From Bacillota bacterium (GTDB lineage: Bacteria; Bacillota; Clostridia; Acetivibrionales; DTU013): a stretch of 8,962 bases of DNA. Each line of letters begins with the position of its first letter. The first letter of the stretch is position 1. A model generated the notes under the pieces. It saw only the letters and a program-made list of their open reading frames with translations. It did not search any database and was not told where the DNA came from. This document shows, one piece after another, positions 1 through 6,000 of the stretch. The translations under genes were made by a program, and so were the position numbers. The stretch covers positions 1-8,962 of the forward strand of contig JAEZCA010000038.1 of assembly GCA_023412665.1 (NCBI GenBank). The letters run 5' to 3'.

Positions 1-118
1 TTTCGCTATCCCTTCTTCCCGCCCAAACGTCGCCGCTTGAACCTTGGGAGTTGCTATCGGGTTCGTCGGTAACTACGCCCCTTAAGACTTTCACTCAAGC
101 TTCGGGACATGCCCGTCA
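1..118. other. Unassigned GC-rich structured segment at window edge (possible ncRNA or transposon end)
   Basis: This stretch is clearly more GC-rich than the sequence around it and carries many short complementary segments: CTTGGG (43-48) with CTTAAG (81-86, through G-U pairs on the plus strand), AGTTGC (49-54) with GTAACT (69-74), GAACC (39-43) with GGTTC (60-64), CCCAA (22-26) with TTGGG (44-48), CCCG (18-21) with CGGG (58-61), and a closing hairpin CGGG-ACATG-CCCG (103-115). Several exclude one another. One plus-strand frame stays open through the segment, but it has no start in the window and no recognisable protein motif. The pattern fits a structured RNA or the right end of an IS200/IS605-type element with its guide-RNA scaffold, but I recognise no signature motif. 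Strand is uncertain: some helices need G-U pairs on the plus strand, while CTTGAG/CTTAAG needs them on the minus strand. Confidence 0.3.
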
Positions 119-122
119 TACT

Positions 123-155
123 AAAAATATCATGGGACCATTAGATCCCATGATA
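123..155 (-). terminator. Rho-independent terminator of the oad operon
   Basis: A perfect 10-bp inverted repeat (128-137 with 146-155) encloses an 8-nt loop. On the minus strand it is followed by five U residues (123-127). It lies about 28 nt past the oadB stop codon, the expected place for the end of the four-gene transcript. Confidence 0.85.
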
Positions 156-183
156 CTATATTGAAGTAAATATCTTACTGATA

Positions 184-1323
184 TCAGCCGAACAGTGCCA
201 GCAGGACACCTGCTGCAACTGCTGAGCCTATAACTCCGGCTACGTTGGGTCCCATAGCATGCATGAGCAGGAAGTTGGACGGATTGGCCTTCTGCCCTTC
301 CACCTGGGAAACCCTGGCTGCCATTGGTACTGCAGATACTCCTGCGGAACCGATAAGCGGGTTTATTTTTCCTCCTGAGAGCAAGCACATCAATTTTCCA
401 ATGAGAAGTCCGCCAACTGTACTGAACATGAAGGCCATCAGTCCCAATCCAATTATCTTGAGTGTTTCAGGGCTGAGGAAGTTTTCTCCTACGGCGGTAG
501 CTCCTACAGTTGTACCGAGGAATATTGTAACAATATTGATCATAGCATTCTGTGCAGTATTGGACAGCCTCTCAACAACCCCTGACTCCCTGAACAGGTT
601 CCCAAGCATAAGCATGCCTATCAGCGGTGCAACTGAAGGCAGCAGCAATACGCAGAAAATCGTTACTGCGATCGGGAAAATGATTTTCTCCAGCTTGGAT
701 ACTTCCCTGAGCTGTTCCATCTTTATTTCCCTTTCCTTCTTTGTTGTCAGCAGCCTCATCAATGGCGGCTGTATCAGCGGGATCAGTGCCATATACGAAT
801 ATGCGGCAATAGCAATAGCCGGCAGTAATTTAGGAGCAAGCCTTGTAGTGAGGTAAATAGCTGTCGGGCCGTCAGCGCCGCCTATTATGCCAATCGAACC
901 GGCTTCCTGGGGGGTAAACCCAAGGGCAACTGCAATAATAAATGCTACAGATATTCCAAATTGAGCACCTGCACCCATGAAAAGACTGGAAGGTCTGGCT
1001 ATCAGCGGACCAAAGTCAGTCATAGCACCGATGCCCAGGAATATCAGGGACGGATATATACCCAGCTTAACTCCCTGATACAGATAATACAATAAACCTC
1101 CCGGTTCTGTTGATCCTTCCTGTGGAGGGCTCATCAGGCCGGCCAGCGGAAGGTTTGCCAATAATACTCCAAAAGCAATAGGCAACAGTAACAGCGGTTC
1201 AAATTTCTTAACAACAGCGAGGTAAACTAGAACGCAAGCTACAACTATCATAATACCCTGCTGCACCGTTATGGCAGCAAAACCTGAATCCTGTAATATA
1301 GTCTTTATTGCATCAAGAAACAT
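184..1323 (-). CDS. oadB: Na+-transporting decarboxylase beta subunit (OadB/MmdB family)
   Basis: Integral membrane subunit that decarboxylates carboxybiotin and couples this to Na+ export. The 379-aa product is strongly hydrophobic with many membrane segments. The family signature GGADGPTAIY is at 148-157. Residues known to matter in Klebsiella OadB (D203, Y229, N373, G377, S382, R389) all have counterparts at exactly matching spacing: D151, Y177, N321, G325, S330 and R337, the last four lying in the NPLIGSAGVSAVPMAARVSQ segment. A longer reading from 1353 would overlap the upstream biotin-carrier gene. I chose the ATG at 1323 because AGAGGTGA (1329-1336) sits correctly before it and it leaves a normal 13-nt gap after the upstream stop. 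It is the last gene of the operon and is followed by a terminator. Homologues serve oxaloacetate, methylmalonyl-CoA and glutaconyl-CoA decarboxylases, so the substrate is set by the alpha subunit. Confidence 0.93.
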   Translation of the reverse strand: MFLDAIKTILQDSGFAAITVQQGIMIVVACVLVYLAVVKKFEPLLLLPIAFGVLLANLPLAGLMSPPQEGSTEPGGLLYYLYQGVKLGIYPSLIFLGIGAMTDFGPLIARPSSLFMGAGAQFGISVAFIIAVALGFTPQEAGSIGIIGGADGPTAIYLTTRLAPKLLPAIAIAAYSYMALIPLIQPPLMRLLTTKKEREIKMEQLREVSKLEKIIFPIAVTIFCVLLLPSVAPLIGMLMLGNLFRESGVVERLSNTAQNAMINIVTIFLGTTVGATAVGENFLSPETLKIIGLGLMAFMFSTVGGLLIGKLMCLLSGGKINPLIGSAGVSAVPMAARVSQVEGQKANPSNFLLMHAMGPNVAGVIGSAVAAGVLLALFG

Positions 1324-1328
1324 TTTAG

Positions 1329-1336
1329 TCACCTCT
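1329..1336 (-). promoter_or_regulatory. Ribosome binding site deciding the oadB start
   Basis: AGAGGTGA on the minus strand, with its AGAGG core 8 nt upstream of the ATG at 1323. It favours this start over an in-frame ATG at 1353, which would begin inside the preceding gene. Confidence 0.7.
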
Positions 1337-1744
1337 CTACTGAATGACAGCAAGGATATCTCCCGTATTTACGGATGAACCCTTTGCAGCCTGAATTTGT
1401 GCAACTGTACCGTCGATAGGTGCTACTATTTCATTTTCCATTTTCATTGCCTCGAGTATCAGAAGAACCTGTCCCTTTTTGACCTTGGTTCCGGCAGTGA
1501 CCTTAACATCCAGGATCGTGCCCGGCATCGGTGCTTTAATAATATCTCCGCTGCCGACCGCAACAGGTGCAGGTGCAGGAGCGGATGCCGGCGCAGCCTG
1601 TACCGGAGCTGCGGGAGCAGCAACTGGTGCGGGTGCTGTCTGAGCAGCAACTGCGGCAACTGTCTTCGTTCCAACTACAGCCGCCTGACCTTTTTCAACT
1701 TCGACCTCATACTCTTTGTTGTTTATCGTAACTATATACTTCAT
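1337..1744 (-). CDS. Biotin carboxyl carrier subunit of the Na+-pumping decarboxylase
   Basis: Free-standing biotin carrier of 135 aa. It carries the carboxyl group as carboxybiotin from the alpha subunit to the membrane beta subunit. The N-terminus (1-28) is a short charged segment, followed by a flexible Ala/Pro-rich linker (about 29-62) and a biotinyl/lipoyl domain (about 67-135). The biotinylation motif EAMKMENE places the modified lysine at K101, 34 residues before the C-terminus as usual. In Klebsiella OadA this domain is fused to the end of alpha; here it is a separate gene, as in MmdC and GcdC. A longer GTG reading from 1756 exists, but GGAGG (1750-1754) lies 5 nt before the ATG at 1744 and decides that start. 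The gene lies between the gamma and beta genes of the operon. Calling it the gamma subunit (MmdC-like) is equally valid. Confidence 0.93.
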   Translation of the reverse strand: MKYIVTINNKEYEVEVEKGQAAVVGTKTVAAVAAQTAPAPVAAPAAPVQAAPASAPAPAPVAVGSGDIIKAPMPGTILDVKVTAGTKVKKGQVLLILEAMKMENEIVAPIDGTVAQIQAAKGSSVNTGDILAVIQ

Positions 1745-1749
1745 ATTAA

Positions 1750-1754
1750 CCTCC
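1750..1754 (-). promoter_or_regulatory. Ribosome binding site deciding the biotin-carrier start
   Basis: Perfect GGAGG on the minus strand, 5 nt before the ATG at 1744. It overlaps the alternative GTG start at 1756, which makes that start unlikely. Confidence 0.75.
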
Positions 1755-1839
1755 ACTCCATATCTTTAAAAGTTCAGTTTACTAACAAGTCTATAACCAA
1801 TTGCTGTACATGCTTTCTCCGAGCATACTGTCCGGGTGA

Positions 1840-2184
1840 TCACTCTGCTGTGCTTATTGATTTAAACACCAGCTCATTGAGCGGTATTTTCGATTCGTGA
1901 CTGACTATGGCCATTATCATGGCTGCAGTTTTCTCATCAACATTTTTCAGCTTAAGCTCGCCGGCTGAATAATCAGCTGCGGCCACTGTCTGCTCCTTAG
2001 CCTCATTCAGCTCCGACACCGGATCATTTAATATAATTCCGTCCGCTTCAGCAGCCTTACTCTTTTTTCCTGAGCCGGCCAAAGCCTTTGACAATATACT
2101 TATCATACAATAGAGCGCTGCCAATACAGCAAACACTATTACCATACATATAAGACCGACTACCAGGCTCTCAAATATCGACAT
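1840..2184 (-). CDS. oadG: Na+-pump decarboxylase gamma/delta subunit (OadG/MmdD family)
   Basis: Small membrane subunit of 114 aa that holds the alpha subunit to the beta subunit in Na+-translocating decarboxylases. One hydrophobic N-terminal helix (about 6-32) is followed by a charged linker and a conserved C-terminal segment (DEKTAAMIMAIVSHES, from about 83) typical of the family. The start is well set: GGAGG (2191-2195) lies 6 nt before the ATG, and the gene follows the alpha stop codon by 12 nt, so the two are likely co-translated. A 95-nt gap separates it from the biotin-carrier gene, the widest spacing in the operon. By position and lack of a biotin domain it can equally be called the MmdD-like delta subunit. 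The short, poorly conserved sequence makes the family call slightly less certain than for its neighbours. Confidence 0.85.
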   Translation of the reverse strand: MSIFESLVVGLICMVIVFAVLAALYCMISILSKALAGSGKKSKAAEADGIILNDPVSELNEAKEQTVAAADYSAGELKLKNVDEKTAAMIMAIVSHESKIPLNELVFKSISTAE

Positions 2185-2196
2185 ACTAATCCTCCC

Positions 2197-3594
2197 CTAC
2201 TTTTTAACGATCGTATAAGAAACTGTTGTAGTTGTACTCTCTTCCCTGTCATTGAAGAATTTCTCGGCGATCTGCGGGAATGCAATATAAGACAGCACAT
2301 CCTTATCGCTTCTAGCCAGCTTTCCAAGCTTTGCCTTAGCTTTCTCAAACTCCGGCTCCAGAGTGTCCGCAAACCTTCCTTCGATTGGCTTCTCATCACC
2401 CAGCACCTTTTTGACCAGCTCCGGATCTATCTCACCGGGCGCCTTGCCATATTCGCCTCTCAAATAAGCCTTGACTTCCTTTGACACATTCTTGTATCTT
2501 TCACCTGCAAGAACATTTGCAGCGGCCTGGACTCCTACCATCTGGCTCATGGGAGTAACCAGCGGAGGATATCCCATATCCTTTCTTACTCTGGGTGTTT
2601 CCTCAAGCACTTCGTCCAGCCTGTCTATAGCGTTTTGCGCCTTCAACTGGGCTATCAGGTTTGAAAGCATGCCTCCCGGCACCTGGTATACAAGGGCATC
2701 CGTCTCGGTACCCATAACAAATGCATCCATCTGTCCTGATGAGATATACTTCGATTTCAAAGGCTTGAAAAAGTCATTTATCTGCTTTAAAACACTTTCA
2801 TTCAACCCTGTGGTATAGCCCATCTGCTTTAGTGCATAATTCATTGTCTCTGTGGACGGCTGTGATGTACCGCCTGAGAATGAGGATATCGCACAGTCAA
2901 GACCGTCGCATCCGGCTTCAACAGCTTTAGTCTGCGTAATAGGACCCAATCCTGTAGTTGAATGGGTATGGAGATATACAGGAAGCTTTACTGTCTCCTT
3001 GATAGTCTTAATCAGGTCATATGCCTCCTGGGGCCCCATAATACCGGCCATATCCTTGATGCAGATCGAATCCACGCCCATTCCTTCGAGCTGCTTGACC
3101 ATCTTTGCGTAATTCTCCAGGTTGTGGATCGGGCTTGTAGTATAACAAATGCAGCCCTGGGCATGCGCTTTTCGTTTCTTTGTCTCATCCACAGCAACCT
3201 CTATGTTCCTGAAATCATTTAAGGCATCAAAAATCCTGAATATGTCCATGCCACACTCAACCGCCTGTGCGACGAATTTGCGCACAACCTCGTCGGGATA
3301 GTGCTTGTAGCCAAGTATATTCTGTCCGCGCAGAAGCATCTGCAGCTTGGTCTTCTTAACCTTGCTCCTGATCTTCTCGAGCCTCTGCCATGGATCCTCA
3401 TTCAAATATCTGAGACAGGAATCAAATGTCGCTCCGCCCCAGCATTCAAGCGAGTAGTAGCCTGCGTCGTCAAGTGTGCTCAGGATATCTGCCATATCGG
3501 AAAACGGCATTCTTGTTGCAATCAACGATTGGTTCGCATCTCTAAGAACAGTTTCGGTAATGCTTACCTTTCTCGTACTCTGATTTGTACCCAT
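2197..3594 (-). CDS. oadA: Oxaloacetate decarboxylase alpha subunit (carboxyltransferase; pyruvate carboxylase subunit B-like)
   Basis: Cytoplasmic carboxyltransferase of 465 aa that moves the carboxyl group of oxaloacetate to biotin, releasing pyruvate. The DRE-TIM (HMGL-like) domain spans about 9-275 and the conserved carboxylase (PYC_OADA) domain about 290-460. Metal-site residues match the family: D19 in ETVLRDANQS, K180 in ICIKD (the lysine carbamylated in relatives), and H209/H211 in LHTHSTTG. Unlike Klebsiella OadA (about 595 aa) it stops before a biotin domain, which is supplied by a separate gene in the same operon. It is therefore like the transcarboxylase 5S subunit. A TTG reading at 3606 directly abuts the AAGGAG (3607-3612) and is too close to use; the ATG at 3594 lies 12 nt from it, a little far but better. 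First gene of the operon. Genetically linked membrane subunits favour a Na+ pump over a soluble transcarboxylase. Confidence 0.93.
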   Translation of the reverse strand: MGTNQSTRKVSITETVLRDANQSLIATRMPFSDMADILSTLDDAGYYSLECWGGATFDSCLRYLNEDPWQRLEKIRSKVKKTKLQMLLRGQNILGYKHYPDEVVRKFVAQAVECGMDIFRIFDALNDFRNIEVAVDETKKRKAHAQGCICYTTSPIHNLENYAKMVKQLEGMGVDSICIKDMAGIMGPQEAYDLIKTIKETVKLPVYLHTHSTTGLGPITQTKAVEAGCDGLDCAISSFSGGTSQPSTETMNYALKQMGYTTGLNESVLKQINDFFKPLKSKYISSGQMDAFVMGTETDALVYQVPGGMLSNLIAQLKAQNAIDRLDEVLEETPRVRKDMGYPPLVTPMSQMVGVQAAANVLAGERYKNVSKEVKAYLRGEYGKAPGEIDPELVKKVLGDEKPIEGRFADTLEPEFEKAKAKLGKLARSDKDVLSYIAFPQIAEKFFNDREESTTTTVSYTIVKK

Positions 3595-3700
3595 TAAATG
3601 CTTCAACTCCTTCGATATTTTAATATAACAATTATTGAATGAATTACACTAAAAATGTGGTAATACTCGGCCAACGACATTTTTTCCCTTGCCGGCGACC

Positions 3701-3714
3701 GTTAAAATTTTAAC
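3701..3714. promoter_or_regulatory. Candidate operator: 14-bp perfect palindrome in the oad leader
   Basis: GTTAAAATTTTAAC reads identically on both strands. It begins about 6 nt after the predicted transcription start of the oad operon, a usual place for a repressor site. A matching half-site, GTTAAAAT (3742-3749), lies in the spacer of the promoter itself. No regulator gene in the window suggests which protein binds. It could be chance, since the region is AT-rich. Confidence 0.45.
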
Positions 3715-3726
3715 ACAGTCTCTTTA

Positions 3727-3754
3727 ATTATAAATTAAACTGTTAAAATGTCAA
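3727..3754 (-). promoter_or_regulatory. Sigma-A promoter of the oad operon
   Basis: On the minus strand a perfect -35 TTGACA (3749-3754) and a perfect -10 TATAAT (3727-3732) are separated by 16 nt. Predicted transcription start is near 3720, giving a leader of about 126 nt before the oadA ATG. An inverted repeat TTTAATT-ATA-AATTAAA (3723-3739) is centred on the -10 box. Confidence 0.85.
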
Positions 3755-3962
3755 TAAGAACACTTTCAAAAAAAGAAATTTTGTATTATTACACAAAAAG
3801 CGTTTTAAAAGGTGCGTCAAGATGGTAAAATTGAATAGTAGAAATACTTCTCGTACATCAAGCCCGTACAGAACAGAAGATTCCGCAGTTTTAAAACATT
3901 AAAACGCCGCTGGAACATTTCTGCGTGCTATACCTAATTATCTGCTCTGCATAGATTATTTC
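3755..3962. other. Divergent intergenic region with repeated TTTTAAAAC-like motifs
   Basis: No gene is visible between the oad promoter and the plus-strand small gene. The stretch holds GTTTTAAAA (3802-3810), the perfect palindrome GTTTTAAAAC (3888-3897) and TTAAAACGC (3899-3907). The last is the exact inverse of GCGTTTTAA (3800-3808), about 90 nt away. The promoter for the downstream plus-strand gene must lie here, but I find no convincing -35/-10 pair; TGCTATACC (3927-3935) resembles an extended -10. Confidence 0.4.
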
Positions 3963-3975
3963 GGGGAGGGAGAAT

Positions 3976-4293
3976 ATGAGAACCAATCAATTAATCATTT
4001 CGGGACTGCACATCACCGAAGACGAGTACAGCTATAAAGGCCAGTTCATCCTAAACGCTCCGGGAAAATCAAGATCCATCGATATGGATGATCTTGAGCG
4101 CAGCTCCTTTATCAGTGAACTCAAAAAATATTTTGAGCTTGAAGAACAGGTCGGTGATATCCGGAACCTACTAATGGATATGATAGTCGAAAGAGCACAT
4201 GTCGGTTCCAAAATCGTCGAGGGTGAAAACTACGAAGAATCATCAAAAAAGAAGAAGGTCGAACGCAGCGCAAGAAGTCTTGACATGTCTTAA
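3976..4293 (+). CDS. Uncharacterised 105-aa protein
   Basis: The only plus-strand gene with good support. GGGGAGG (3963-3969) lies 6 nt before the ATG, and the frame ends just before a strong hairpin. I do not recognise the family. The N-terminal third looks like short beta strands (QLIISGLHI, YKGQFILNA). A predicted amphipathic or coiled-coil helix follows at about 44-73 (SFISELKKYFELEEQVGDIR), and a hydrophilic tail carries a KKKK cluster (91-94). There is no signal peptide, membrane segment or cysteine, so the protein is probably cytosolic; the basic tail could touch nucleic acid or another acidic partner, but that is only a guess. It is monocistronic, divergent from the oad operon and convergent with the GGDEF-EAL gene. 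The good ribosome binding site and protein-like composition argue that it is a real gene. Confidence 0.75.
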   Translation: MRTNQLIISGLHITEDEYSYKGQFILNAPGKSRSIDMDDLERSSFISELKKYFELEEQVGDIRNLLMDMIVERAHVGSKIVEGENYEESSKKKKVERSARSLDMS

Positions 4294-4305
4294 AACCCAA
4301 AAGGC

Positions 4306-4342
4306 GGCATTTGGCGGATTATGATCAATCCGCCATAATGCC
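4306..4342. terminator. Convergent (bidirectional) terminator hairpin
   Basis: A 9-bp stem (TGGCGGATT 4312-4320 with AATCCGCCA 4327-4335, 6-nt loop) is extended by GGCATT (4306-4311) with AATGCC (4337-4342), with one bulged T. It follows the plus-strand small gene by 12 nt and contains the stop codon of the minus-strand GGDEF-EAL gene. On the minus strand it is followed by T-rich sequence; on the plus strand no U-run is seen, so termination there may be weaker. Confidence 0.65.
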
Positions 4343-5944
4343 TGGATCAGCTTGTACATCAGAATGCAATTTTTTAACTGCTTCCTTCTCGGGAAGCGGT
4401 CTGCTTACATAATATCCCTGCAGCCTGTTGCAGCCGAGGCTGGCAAGATAATCGAACTGCTCCTTTGTTTCAACACCTTCGCCTACGATATGCAGGTTGG
4501 CGCTTTTACCCACCTGGACCATAAAGTCGGTCAGCATCCTGCTGTTTTCTCCATAGGCTATTATGTCTGAATATGTCCTGTCGATTTTCAATGTCGTAAT
4601 AGGTAGTCTGTGCACGTAATTGAGTGCGGAATAGCCCTTTCCGAAGTTGTCAATGGCAACCTTTATTCCTTTCTGCTTTAAGGTATTGAGCTTATCTGAC
4701 ACAACATCGTATGACTCCATAAGAATGATCTCAGATACCTCTATTTCAAGGTTATGTGGATCTATATCCGCCATCTCTATGTACTCCATTACATTTTCGA
4801 CAAAATCATCCTGCAATATCTGCATCCTGGATACATTTACCGATACGGACTTATTCGAGAACCCCTCCTGCTGCAGCCTCTTTAAAAATATACATGCATT
4901 TCTGAGCACCCACTCGCCTATCGGAATTATCATATGCGTATCTTCAGCTACCTTAAGGAACTTATTGGGCATGATAAAGCCCATTTCATCGTTCCTCCAT
5001 CTAATAAGAGCTTCAAAACCGTATATCTCATTTGCTGCAACATCCAGCTGAGGCTGGAAATAGAGCTCAAATTCACTTTTGGCCAAAGCATTGCGCAGAT
5101 ATTTCTCCGTATCTATCCACTCGTGCACTGACGTTTTCATGGGCTCGTTATATATCACTATTCTGTTTTTACCCGACTCTTTTGCCTTAGTAAGCGCAAT
5201 TTCCGAGCACATGATCAGCTCCATCAAATTCCTGCCATGCTCCGGATACAACGCTACACCTACGCTCACCGTATAGTAAAAGGTTTTGTCATCTACCATT
5301 ATCGGGTTTTTAAAGCCCTTTAGAATATTGACCGCAAAGCCTTCCAGATCAATCAAATCATTCCCGCCAAACAGTATGATAAATTTATCACCACCTAGCC
5401 GGTACAGGCTGCAGTTCTTCTCCATCAGGCCCGTCAGCAGATCTGTTATGGCCTTTAGCACCTTGTTGCCAAAAATATGTCCCAAAGCATCATTTACATA
5501 CTTAAAGTTATCAACATCAATAAAGATCATTGCGAACCTGTCATTCACCTCAATGACTTTTGCCATGTCTTCCTGCAGCGATAATTCGTTTCTCAGTCCT
5601 GTCAGCTGGTCATAATAAGCCATGTCGTGCAGCTTTTGTTTCATTTTGAGCATTTCATTATATGATGATGTTATTTTATCCTTCGCTTTTGAAATATCAC
5701 TATTGGCTCTTAACAGCTCTGCCTCTGCCGCCATAAGTTTTTTAAGTGAGCTGAATACAATTATAAATACTATTAGACCGGATAAGGCAACAAAAATCCA
5801 CCCTTTTATAAGGCTGATCCTGTTGATAACTTCCTTATCATTGGCGAACCTGGCCAGAATGGTGTCTGTGACCAAAATCCACACAACACCTGCAAGCAAA
5901 TATATAAGAGCGGCCTTAAGAGCGGTTTTCCTGTTCTTATCCAT
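4325..5944 (-). CDS. Membrane GGDEF-EAL protein with altered catalytic motifs
   Basis: Probable c-di-GMP signalling protein of 539 aa. Two membrane helices (about 11-31 and 47-66) enclose a loop of roughly 15 residues, then a coiled-coil linker (67-108), a GGDEF domain (about 109-266) and an EAL domain (about 280-525). The GGDEF domain keeps DQLTGLRN (112-119) and FIDVDNFK (141-148), but the signature is GGDKF (184-188): the catalytic glutamate is lysine, and no RxxD inhibitory site precedes it, so cyclase activity is unlikely. The EAL domain keeps E311 in EALIRW, N370, E402, E405, K453, E489 and Q509, but the usual DDFGTG is IDNFGKG (431-437), replacing one metal-binding Asp with Asn433. Phosphodiesterase activity may be weak or lost. 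The start has only a weak GGTGG ribosome site. It follows the histidine kinase gene by 56 nt with no terminator between, so the two are probably co-transcribed. Confidence 0.9.
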   Translation of the reverse strand: MDKNRKTALKAALIYLLAGVVWILVTDTILARFANDKEVINRISLIKGWIFVALSGLIVFIIVFSSLKKLMAAEAELLRANSDISKAKDKITSSYNEMLKMKQKLHDMAYYDQLTGLRNELSLQEDMAKVIEVNDRFAMIFIDVDNFKYVNDALGHIFGNKVLKAITDLLTGLMEKNCSLYRLGGDKFIILFGGNDLIDLEGFAVNILKGFKNPIMVDDKTFYYTVSVGVALYPEHGRNLMELIMCSEIALTKAKESGKNRIVIYNEPMKTSVHEWIDTEKYLRNALAKSEFELYFQPQLDVAANEIYGFEALIRWRNDEMGFIMPNKFLKVAEDTHMIIPIGEWVLRNACIFLKRLQQEGFSNKSVSVNVSRMQILQDDFVENVMEYIEMADIDPHNLEIEVSEIILMESYDVVSDKLNTLKQKGIKVAIDNFGKGYSALNYVHRLPITTLKIDRTYSDIIAYGENSRMLTDFMVQVGKSANLHIVGEGVETKEQFDYLASLGCNRLQGYYVSRPLPEKEAVKKLHSDVQADPGIMAD

Positions 5945-6000
5945 ATTTCGCTACCACCATCTTTCATACTTCTTTTGACAACATTGTTCTATATAAAAAC

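Noticed and set aside
1..118. c-di-AMP (ydaO) riboswitch on the minus strand, suggested by a partial CGAACCCG match
   Set aside because: Only a short stretch resembles the family; the other conserved segments are not apparent.
1324..1353. Longer oadB start adding ten residues
   Set aside because: It would overlap the biotin-carrier gene and lacks a ribosome site, whereas the ATG at 1323 has a good one and fits the family start.
1397..1900. Plus-strand open frame opposite the biotin-carrier gene
   Set aside because: Its Cys/Arg/Ser-rich composition is the antisense of the Ala/Pro-rich linker, it lies opposite a well-supported gene, and it has no family features.
3781..3975. c-di-GMP riboswitch or other known aptamer upstream of the 105-aa gene
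   Set aside because: The conserved c-di-GMP-I core and other familiar aptamer cores are absent.
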